Below the pieces are notes generated by a model. It saw nothing but the letters and a program-made list of their open reading frames with translations, was not told the DNA's origin and made no database searches. Position numbers and translations under genes: made by a program. Positions 25,624 to 32,872 of a stretch of 64,000 bases of DNA are shown here, one piece after another. The stretch is taken from positions 124,001 through 188,000 of the forward strand of contig CAMLFH010000001.1 in NCBI GenBank assembly GCA_946479285.1, read 5' to 3'. How positions within the stretch are numbered: the stretch's first letter is position 1; each line of letters opens with the position of its first letter. Origin of the DNA: an uncultured Flavobacteriales bacterium (GTDB lineage Bacteria; Bacteroidota; Bacteroidia; Flavobacteriales; Crocinitomicaceae).

Positions 25624-28614
25624 ATGGAAACAAATTGGAATCAATTGATTGAGCGTTATTTGAATAACGAACTTTCAGCAGAAGGGAAAACGGCTTTTGA
25701 AGCAGAATTAAAACAAAATAAAGAACTTCAGCAGGAGTTTGAATTACATAAACTGACCACAGAAATCATTCAGCGCGATTCATTGAGAACATTGGTGCAA
25801 GAATCCGGGCGATGGTTTCACCTGAAGAAGGTACTTCTAAACAGTGGAATTGCATTGGTTGTTGCCGGAATTTTGGCCGCAGCCATTTATTTCTTCGCCG
25901 TTCGAACGAATGAAAGAGGTGATAAGACCAGCGAACAACAAGTATTGGAACAATCGCTGGTGGAGCAAATGGAAGAGTCGCTGTCTTTTTCCAACATCGA
26001 TCCCGAGTACTTTCAGTTCACCGGAAAATCAGATGTGTTTCTATCCGAAAGCGGCGTTTTGTTGAGTATCACGGACGAATCATTCTTATTGGATGGGAAA
26101 TCCTACAAAGGCGAAGCGATCATTCAATGGCAGGAAGCACAAAAAGCCTCTGAGATTGTGAAAGCCGGATTAAGCACTAAATCGGGAGATGAGCTGCTTG
26201 AAACACAAGGCATGTTCAGCCTCAACGCATTTACACGGGAAGGAAAAAAACTGCAATTAACCGACAAAGGAATTTACGTGCAGGTTCCGGTCGATGAACT
26301 GAAAAAAGACATGAAACTCTTTACCGGAGTTCCCGGAAAGAACGGCACGATCGACTGGCAGGCTCCGGTGGAATTGGAACGCCTTCCCAAACCCAAAGAC
26401 ATGGCGAAAATGGATTTGTTCCCGCCGCGTTACGAACCGAAATTGAATGAGTTGAAATGGTTCAAAGAGAAAACCAGGCGCGATAGTTTGTATTTGAGTT
26501 TTGAGGAGGAGAACAACTTATCTGACAGCACTGCAACAATAGATGATATTCAAATGTACAGCCAGCCCAAAATGGAAACTCCCAAAAAAATTTCCGAAAG
26601 TGCAAATAGAAAAGATGTTGCTTCCATTGCCAGCACTCTTATTCCGGTGTCCAACAATACAGTTTACCAGATAGAAGGAAAACAAGTTCCGGCTGAAAAA
26701 CCCGAAAACAATGTAAAATGGGTATTTAGTTTTCAGTCTTTAGGGAACAATGAAGCTGAGGTTATTGCAACGGTAACGATCAAAAGTGGTTGGGAAATCA
26801 ATGCGCTGAACTTGCCGAAAGGATCTTTTGGTATTCCTACAAGCTTTAAGTTGAAAGCAAGTTCGAATTTCAAATTGCTTGGGAAACCTTCGGAACCAAA
26901 ACCCATTTTGCATCACAATAAAGAAGCAGGTGAAGATCTGGCTTATCATGTTGGAAGAGTTCAATTCAAACAGAAGATCAAATTGATCAGTAAAAAACCA
27001 TTTGAAATTTTTGGAGAATATGAATATCAAACCTGTAAAATCGATTCATATTGCTTGCCTCCATTCAAAGGGATTTTTGGAATTCAGGTGGATGGTGCGG
27101 CCGGTGAATCGAATGAAACTTCCTCTCACATTCCACCGTCCAAAGTTTTAGCCGTTTGGAACAAGAAATTTAACGGCACCAACCTGGCAACGCAGGATTT
27201 TGAAGACCGCATGAAGGAAATTCATGAAACCTGCAGCGAAAAAGTATTTGACATTTACGCGAAAAATCTGAATTCGTCCTTGTGGGAATTGGATCAGCGT
27301 GTGGTAAAGCTGGGTTATCCGCAGTTCCAGCAATTCGCCGACCAAAAAGTGGGAATGCTTCGAATCGATGACGCGCACCAGGAAAATCTTGCCACTTTTT
27401 ACGAAGAAGCCATTGAAACGCTTCGTCAAACCGGCAGAAAGCATGTAGAGGCAGCTTTGAAAAAAGAAGAGCAGTGGGACAATGAAGTACAGGATGAGCG
27501 CAGGAAAGAAGTGCTTCGAAAAGGAATCAGAGCATCTTTGAATACGAAGGAACAAACTGATTTCAACATCGCTCATATTGCAAAGCAGCTGCAGCAAACT
27601 GTTGGCTTTTCAATAACGAGTAAAACGGTTGCCTCCAGAGATAGATCAGTGTCTGCAAATTTTGTGGGAACAGCTCCAGGACAATTGCCGATCGTGGTGA
27701 ATTTGGACCGTTATGCAAGACCGTTTCGCTCAACCCGAAATGTATTTACCCAAAGAACCGTTCAGATAAAATCGGTTAAGTATGAAGAATTCAAAACGAA
27801 TGTGGAAGCTTTCAAGGACTTCGACCGCCTGTATTTTTACCTCTTCCCGAAACAAGTGAACAGCTATGAGCGCCGTGATTTTGCCAATGGGAAATTAAAT
27901 TATTCCCTGAACAATGCCATGAATTATTCAGGTCTTGCATTCGGTTTGAAGGAGGATGGATTTTACATTTTCGAAATTCCAACGGTGAATGCGAAGGACT
28001 TCGGTTCGATCAAACTTCAAAAAGTCAGTGAAAAGCAATTTGAAATCTGCCTCAACAGAATGAATGAGCGCCGTGGGGTTTCGCCGACACCAATCAATGA
28101 TGAACTCAACTGGCTCTTCAAGGAAAAAGCAAATTACCAGGTGCAGCAGAAGCGAAGAGAAAATGTTCAGTTCCGGAATACTGTGCGGCCAACGATCTAT
28201 TCTTGTTTGAGAACTGAAAGCGCAAAAGATACAATTCAGCCGTTAAAGTCCGCAATAGTTAGAAATCTGGGCCAGAATAAAGAAGAGGTGAAAGGGATTT
28301 TTGATATAGTCGATGAACCGGCAGCTTTTCCGGGCGGAATGGCAGCATTGCGCGTTTTTTTGAGTGAGAATATTCAGTTTCCGGAGGAAATGATCGAAAA
28401 GAGTATCACAGGAAGAGTGGATGTCCGTTTTGTGGTAGATGAAACCGGAAAGATTTCCAACGTGACCATCAAAAAAGGAATTCCGGATTGCCAGGAATGT
28501 AATGAAGAAGCCATGCGGGTGGTTAAAACAATGCCGCCTTTTGCGCCGGGGAAGGTAAATGGAAAGAATGTTGCTTCTTATTTCAGACTCCCGATAACTT
28601 TTAAAACGAACTAA
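25624..28614 (+). CDS. Anti-sigma-like membrane protein with DsbD-alpha-like and TonB C-terminal domains
   Basis: 996 residues. Residues 1-60 have the anti-sigma-like start IERYLNNELSAEGK and a long helix. One membrane helix lies at about 72-92, so the rest is periplasmic. Residues 110-290 are a beta-rich domain shared with the second copy. Residues 363-490 resemble the N-terminal domain of DsbD: KWVFSFQSLGNNEAEV, FGIPTSFKL, and the cysteine pair C471 and C477 in YQTCKIDSYCLPP. Residues 503-860 are again shared with copy 2. Residues 900-994 are a TonB C-terminal-like domain (GRVDVRFVVDETGKISNVTI and EAMRVVKTMPPFAPGK). It likely senses thiol/disulfide state and controls its sigma factor; this is inference. 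Confidence 0.75.
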   Translation: METNWNQLIERYLNNELSAEGKTAFEAELKQNKELQQEFELHKLTTEIIQRDSLRTLVQESGRWFHLKKVLLNSGIALVVAGILAAAIYFFAVRTNERGDKTSEQQVLEQSLVEQMEESLSFSNIDPEYFQFTGKSDVFLSESGVLLSITDESFLLDGKSYKGEAIIQWQEAQKASEIVKAGLSTKSGDELLETQGMFSLNAFTREGKKLQLTDKGIYVQVPVDELKKDMKLFTGVPGKNGTIDWQAPVELERLPKPKDMAKMDLFPPRYEPKLNELKWFKEKTRRDSLYLSFEEENNLSDSTATIDDIQMYSQPKMETPKKISESANRKDVASIASTLIPVSNNTVYQIEGKQVPAEKPENNVKWVFSFQSLGNNEAEVIATVTIKSGWEINALNLPKGSFGIPTSFKLKASSNFKLLGKPSEPKPILHHNKEAGEDLAYHVGRVQFKQKIKLISKKPFEIFGEYEYQTCKIDSYCLPPFKGIFGIQVDGAAGESNETSSHIPPSKVLAVWNKKFNGTNLATQDFEDRMKEIHETCSEKVFDIYAKNLNSSLWELDQRVVKLGYPQFQQFADQKVGMLRIDDAHQENLATFYEEAIETLRQTGRKHVEAALKKEEQWDNEVQDERRKEVLRKGIRASLNTKEQTDFNIAHIAKQLQQTVGFSITSKTVASRDRSVSANFVGTAPGQLPIVVNLDRYARPFRSTRNVFTQRTVQIKSVKYEEFKTNVEAFKDFDRLYFYLFPKQVNSYERRDFANGKLNYSLNNAMNYSGLAFGLKEDGFYIFEIPTVNAKDFGSIKLQKVSEKQFEICLNRMNERRGVSPTPINDELNWLFKEKANYQVQQKRRENVQFRNTVRPTIYSCLRTESAKDTIQPLKSAIVRNLGQNKEEVKGIFDIVDEPAAFPGGMAALRVFLSENIQFPEEMIEKSITGRVDVRFVVDETGKISNVTIKKGIPDCQECNEEAMRVVKTMPPFAPGKVNGKNVASYFRLPITFKTN

Positions 28615-28639
28615 TTCAAACGAATGAAAGTGATTTGTT

Positions 28640-28647
28640 TACCTTTC
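28640..28647 (+). promoter_or_regulatory. Promoter of the second sigma factor copy
   Basis: TACCTTTC preceded by TTTG. The leader that follows (ACACAACCGATAAATTCAGC) is identical to that of copy 1. Confidence 0.5.
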
Positions 28648-28678
28648 CGTTTTCCGAACACAACCGATAAATTCAGCA

Positions 28679-29224
28679 ATGGAGAAACCTTTTTATAATC
28701 CGGAGGAAATCAAAAAAGAACTGGCAGTTCTGTACAAACATTTCCCGGAAACAAAGCGTTTACTTAAAACGTTCGGATGTGATGCTTTAACGGCGGAAGA
28801 TCTCTTCCAGGAAGCACTCATCATTTATTTGCGCAAGAAAAACGATCCCGATTTCGAATTTCAGTTGGCTCCTATTCATTTTATCAAGCAAACCTGCAAA
28901 TTGTTGTGGTTCAACGCTGCCCGCAAAGAACAAAAACAGGGCACGGGAAGTTTGGAAACAGATATAGAGGAAATTTCCGACTCCTGGTTGGAAAAAGAAC
29001 TCCAATACAAACAGCTCGAATCTGCTCTGACAAAAATCGGGAAACAGTGCAAAGAATTATTGCATCTCTTCTACGGCTTGGGCTGGAACATGGTTGACAT
29101 CGCCAAAAAGCTCGATTTCCGGAATGACAAAGTAGCCAAAGCCCAGAAATACCGCTGCATGCAGAAAGCCAAAGATTTGGTGCAGGAAGCTCAGTCAACT
29201 TTTGATAACACTCAATTAATCTGA
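28679..29224 (+). CDS. Sigma-70 family factor, copy 2
   Basis: 181 residues, differing from copy 1 at only a few positions such as ELAVLY for ELSVLY, EISDSWLEK for EVPESWMEK, and the last eight residues. Regions 2 and 4 are essentially unchanged, so both copies should recognise the same promoters unless their partners separate them. It is followed after 8 bases by the second anti-sigma-like gene. The close similarity and shared leader point to a fairly recent tandem duplication of the whole unit. Confidence 0.88.
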   Translation: MEKPFYNPEEIKKELAVLYKHFPETKRLLKTFGCDALTAEDLFQEALIIYLRKKNDPDFEFQLAPIHFIKQTCKLLWFNAARKEQKQGTGSLETDIEEISDSWLEKELQYKQLESALTKIGKQCKELLHLFYGLGWNMVDIAKKLDFRNDKVAKAQKYRCMQKAKDLVQEAQSTFDNTQLI

Positions 29225-29232
29225 TTTAAGTC

Positions 29233-31590
29233 ATGGAATCACATTGGAACAGATGGATTGAACGTTATTTGAATAACGAGCTTTCAGCAGAGGAAAAGAC
29301 GACTTTTGAAACAGAATTAGCCAGCAACACCGAACTCCAAAAAGAGTTTGAACTCCATAAATTGACCCAACAGCTCATCCGTAGAAATTCCCTGCGGATC
29401 CTGGTGCAAAAATCCGGGAAGTGGTTTCATACCAAAAAACTTTTATTGAAAAGTGCTTTGATTTTGGTTATTGCCGGAGCATTGGCTGCGGGAACTTTCG
29501 CGGCGCTTAATTGGGACAGTCTCTCAGGCAAGCCCGAATTCCTTGAAAAAGCATTGCTGGAGAAAATGGAACAGCACCTGGCTTTTGAAAATATCGATCC
29601 GGAATATTTCCAATTTACCGGAGAATCAGATGTGTTTCTATCCGAAAGCGGCGTTTTGCTGAGTATCACGGACAAATCGTTCTTATTGGACGGGAAAGCT
29701 TACAAAGGTGAAGCAGTTGTGCAATGGCAGGAAGCTCAAAAAGGGTCGGACATTGTAAAAGCCGGATTGAGTACCAAATCGGGTGACCGCTTACTGGAAA
29801 CTCAGGGAATGTTCAGCATCAATGCCTTTACACCGGATGGAAAAAAATTGAAATTGACGGATGAAGGAGTTTACGTGCAGGTTCCGGTCAATGAATTGAA
29901 GAATGACATGAAACTCTTCACCGGAGTTCCCGGAAAAGACGGTGGAATTGACTGGCAAAAACCCGAAGAACTGGAACGTTTGCCAAAACCCAAAGACATG
30001 TCGGAAATGGATTTGTATCCGCCGAATTTCGAGCCCAAACTGAACGAACTGAAGTGGTTTACCGAAAAAGAAAAGCGCGATAGTTTGTACTTGAGTTTTG
30101 AGAGGAATTTAATAGAGGAGGAGAATTTAATACAGGAAGCCATAGAATTTGCATATCCTGCGGATACCGTTGAAGCTCCTTCTGCGGAACAAAAAAGAGG
30201 CAGACTTCTGTTCAAAGAGAAATGTGCGACATGTCATTCTCCTTTCAAAGAAGGAACCGGCCCAAAATTATTCGAAGTGCGCAAAAAATGGGCAGATGGC
30301 GGAGCGAAAGAAGGATCTATTTATCAATGGGTGTCTAATTGGACGAAGGCAGCCCAATCTGATCCGTACGCGGCCATGGTAGCTGATACGAAACATACAG
30401 CAATGAATACCTTTCCGGGATTGGAAGGAAAGACTGCGGAAATTGATGCCATTTTTAATTATATCGATGGACTATCTCCTGAAGATGAATACGATGCAGC
30501 TGCTGAAAGTTACCTCATTCCTCCTTCCAAAGTTTTAGCAATCTGGAACCCGAAATTCAACGGAACAAACCTGGCTACCCAGGATTTCGAAGACCGGATG
30601 AAGGCCATTCACAGAACTTGTAACAAGAAAGTGTTGGAGGTCTATGTTTCCAATCTGAATACTCCTTTGTGGAAATTGGATCAACGTGTGGTGAAAATGG
30701 GTTATTCCGAATTCCAGGTCTTTGCAGATCAGAAAGTAGGAGTGATTAAAATCGATGATGCACACCAGGAAAATTTGAACGCTTTCTACGAAAAGGCAAT
30801 CGAAACCATCCGTGAAAAAGGCAAGAAAAACCTGCAGGAAGCTTTGAAAAAAGAGCACAAATGGGACCAGGAAATGGCAGCCGAACGGGACAAAGAACAA
30901 CTTCGTAAAGGCATCCGGGAATCAGCGAACCTGGAAGAAGAATATGGGTTTAACCTGGAAAATGTGGGGAAGCAATTGGGAAAAACGCTTGGTTTCCAGA
31001 TTCACGGAGAAGGAACCATTGTGAACATTGATGCCTACGTTCGGGAAGCAACGATTGCGCGACAATCCATGCTGATTACGGATCCGGAAACAGGTAAAAC
31101 CGCTCAAATTACCTACAAACCCATGACAATTGAAGTGAAAAACGCTTCGGAATACGGGCATTTGTACCTGTATTTGTTCTCCAAAGAGATCAATAGTTAT
31201 CAGCGTTTGGATTTCAACAACGGAACCCTGGAATACAATCTAAACGGTGATATGAACTATACGGCAGCGATTATCGGTATCAATGAAAACGGATATTTCT
31301 ACCGGGAGATCCAAGAATTGAAAGCCGGAAATTTGGGAACGCTTTCGCCGGAAAAGATTTCTGAAAGAGAATTTGAGCAGAAAATCAGTAAACTAAATAA
31401 AAACCGTACGGATAAACCCATGGATCTAAAGGATGAACTGAAATGGTTATTCAAAGAAAAGACCAATTACGAAGTCCAGAAAAAACGTCGTGCAAATGCT
31501 TCTTTCCGACGAGAGATTGAACCTACGATTTATTCATGTGTGGGATTAACAGAAGCACAGTTTATAGGTTCTGATGCAATCATTCAATAA
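29233..31590 (+). CDS. Anti-sigma-like membrane protein with cytochrome c domain
   Basis: 785 residues, a paralogue of 25624-28614. Residues 1-60 are the anti-sigma-like start, a membrane helix lies at about 72-92, and residues 105-290 are the shared beta-rich domain. Where copy 1 has the DsbD-like part, this copy has a cytochrome c domain at about 318-414: GRLLFKEKCATCHSPF with the heme motif at 331-335, and a possible methionine ligand in TAMNTFPGLEG. From residue 429 (IPPSKVLAIW) it again follows copy 1 as far as EPTIYSC, then stops without the TonB-like domain. It may sense redox state or a ligand through heme; function is inferred. Confidence 0.75.
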   Translation: MESHWNRWIERYLNNELSAEEKTTFETELASNTELQKEFELHKLTQQLIRRNSLRILVQKSGKWFHTKKLLLKSALILVIAGALAAGTFAALNWDSLSGKPEFLEKALLEKMEQHLAFENIDPEYFQFTGESDVFLSESGVLLSITDKSFLLDGKAYKGEAVVQWQEAQKGSDIVKAGLSTKSGDRLLETQGMFSINAFTPDGKKLKLTDEGVYVQVPVNELKNDMKLFTGVPGKDGGIDWQKPEELERLPKPKDMSEMDLYPPNFEPKLNELKWFTEKEKRDSLYLSFERNLIEEENLIQEAIEFAYPADTVEAPSAEQKRGRLLFKEKCATCHSPFKEGTGPKLFEVRKKWADGGAKEGSIYQWVSNWTKAAQSDPYAAMVADTKHTAMNTFPGLEGKTAEIDAIFNYIDGLSPEDEYDAAAESYLIPPSKVLAIWNPKFNGTNLATQDFEDRMKAIHRTCNKKVLEVYVSNLNTPLWKLDQRVVKMGYSEFQVFADQKVGVIKIDDAHQENLNAFYEKAIETIREKGKKNLQEALKKEHKWDQEMAAERDKEQLRKGIRESANLEEEYGFNLENVGKQLGKTLGFQIHGEGTIVNIDAYVREATIARQSMLITDPETGKTAQITYKPMTIEVKNASEYGHLYLYLFSKEINSYQRLDFNNGTLEYNLNGDMNYTAAIIGINENGYFYREIQELKAGNLGTLSPEKISEREFEQKISKLNKNRTDKPMDLKDELKWLFKEKTNYEVQKKRRANASFRREIEPTIYSCVGLTEAQFIGSDAIIQ

Positions 31591-31750
31591 TGACGTTCCT
31601 ATATTCAATTTAATGGTCAGCCTTTTAACGAAATTTAGCGCGAGCTTTGAAAAATCTCCCGCTCATAAGTTGTAAATTGTCAGTTATCACTCAAAATTGG
31701 TTGATCATGTCTCCTCACCTAAAGAACGATTTAACATAAAAACGAAGATT

Positions 31751-32227
31751 ATGAAACTGAACATTGGCATTAGCGACAAAAATTTGAAAGGCATTCACAC
31801 CCTTTTGAACCAGGTATTGGCAGACGGGAATATTTTATACATCAAGCTTCGGAAATTTCACTGGAATCTATCAGGAGATAACTTCATGGAGCTGCACCAG
31901 CTTTTTGAAGCGCAGTATAACGATGTTGCATTGGCGATAGACGAAGTGGCGGAGCGCATCAGTACTTTGGGTGGTGTGGCAATCGGGACCACTTCAGAGT
32001 TTGCGGCGACATCTGGTTTGAAAGAAACTCCCGGCAAAGTTCCGGATATCCAGGGAATGTTGAAAGAACTGGTAAGCGATCACGAAACCATTGTGCGTGC
32101 TTTGCGCAAAGGAATCGATGATGCCGAGGAAAAATTCAAAGATGCGGGAACGGCTGATTTCTTGAACGGATTGATGCAGAACCACGAAAAAATGGCGTGG
32201 AAACTCCGCAAATATTTTAAGGATTGA
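31751..32227 (+). CDS. dps: Dps/ferritin-like DNA-protecting protein
   Basis: 158 residues from the ATG at 31751; an 18-codon upstream extension is not conserved-looking. The ferroxidase pattern of Dps is present: LRKFHWNLSGDNFMELHQLF with two histidines, then AQYNDVALAIDEVAERI with Asp and Glu. Dps forms a 12-subunit shell that stores iron and consumes hydrogen peroxide. It follows the redox-linked sigma loci, which fits an oxidative-stress context but proves nothing. A GTAGGGG hairpin terminator lies nine bases after the stop. Confidence 0.92.
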   Translation: MKLNIGISDKNLKGIHTLLNQVLADGNILYIKLRKFHWNLSGDNFMELHQLFEAQYNDVALAIDEVAERISTLGGVAIGTTSEFAATSGLKETPGKVPDIQGMLKELVSDHETIVRALRKGIDDAEEKFKDAGTADFLNGLMQNHEKMAWKLRKYFKD

Positions 32228-32235
32228 TTATAGAT

Positions 32236-32266
32236 GTAGGGGACGCGGTGCGCCCCTACTTTGTTT
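32236..32266 (+). terminator. GTAGGGG-type hairpin after dps
   Basis: Arms GTAGGGG(A)CGC and GCGCCCCTAC, a three-base loop, then TTTGTTT. It belongs to the GTAGGGGCG palindrome family seen at 40827, 50017 and 59119. Its T-tract runs directly into the inverted-repeat end of the next element. Confidence 0.7.
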
Positions 32267-32814
32267 CCCGCAAATGCACAAATTTTGAAGGCGCCTACCG
32301 GTCGCCTTTGTCCTCATAAATCGGATAATTTAAGTTGGATTGAATGATCTTTTTGTTTAACTTAAATAGAATGGAACACTACTTATTGAAAGAAGAATGC
32401 TACGAGATTATCGGATCATGCATGGAGGTTCACTCTGAATTAGGGATGGGATTTTCCGAGATTGTTTATAAGGATGCGTTGGAATATGAATTCAAAAAGA
32501 ACGGAATTCCTTTTGCAAGAGAAGTCCGCTACCAGGTGAAGTACAAAGACACTGTACTACCACATCAATTTTGTGCAGATTTTGTTGTTTTTGGTAATAT
32601 CATTTTGGAAATTAAAGCGGTCTCTGATTTATGCAACGTACATTTCGAGCAAACCATTAACTACCTGGCTGTTTCCGGAATGGAGGTAGGAGTATTGGTA
32701 AACTTTCGAAAATCAAAATTGCAATATAAGCGAGTGATTCTATCAGAACGATAATCTTTAAACCTCTACAGCGAGACCGGTAGGCTCGCTTATAATTTGC
32801 GTATTTGCGGGAAA
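32264..32814. mobile_element. 551-bp inverted-repeat element carrying a GxxExxY gene
   Basis: Left end TTTCCCGCAAATGCACAAAT at 32264 and, inverted on the right ending at 32814, TTTCCCGCAAATACGCAAAT. Inside the left end, AAGGCG-CCTACCGGT-CGCCTT forms a hairpin at 32288-32308. Inside the right end, AGCGAG-ACCGGTAGG-CTCGCT at 32770-32790 is the same hairpin type inverted (minus strand loop CCTACCGGT). The single gene inside is the GxxExxY protein gene. The same ends and hairpins occur without the gene at 13372-13482, in opposite orientation. Both outer borders abut the T-tract of a hairpin terminator (dps on the left, leuS on the right). No clear target-site duplication was seen. Confidence 0.72.
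32371..32754 (+). CDS. GxxExxY family protein (PD-(D/E)XK nuclease-like)
   Basis: 127 residues from the ATG at 32371. The family signature is G-x-x-E-x-x-Y in LGMGFSEIVYKDALEYEF. The core CADFVVFGNIILEIKAVSDL has D then E-x-K spaced as in PD-(D/E)XK nucleases. The tail INYLAVSGMEVGVLVNF is also typical. The role of the family is not established. The gene lies alone inside inverted repeats that recur at 13.4 kb without it. This raises the possibility that the nuclease serves the spread or maintenance of this repeat family; that link is inference. Confidence 0.88.
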   Translation: MEHYLLKEECYEIIGSCMEVHSELGMGFSEIVYKDALEYEFKKNGIPFAREVRYQVKYKDTVLPHQFCADFVVFGNIILEIKAVSDLCNVHFEQTINYLAVSGMEVGVLVNFRKSKLQYKRVILSER

Positions 32815-32819
32815 AGAAA

Positions 32820-32850
32820 AGGCCGCAATCCGCTTTAGCGGATGCGACCT
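32820..32850 (-). terminator. Terminator of leuS
   Basis: On the minus strand the arms GGTCGCATCCGC and GCGGATTGCGGCC pair around TAAA (one bulge, one G-U), followed by TTTTCTTTT. The stop of leuS is about 23 bases upstream. Confidence 0.8.
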
Positions 32851-32872
32851 TCCAATATTATTTGCAGAACAG

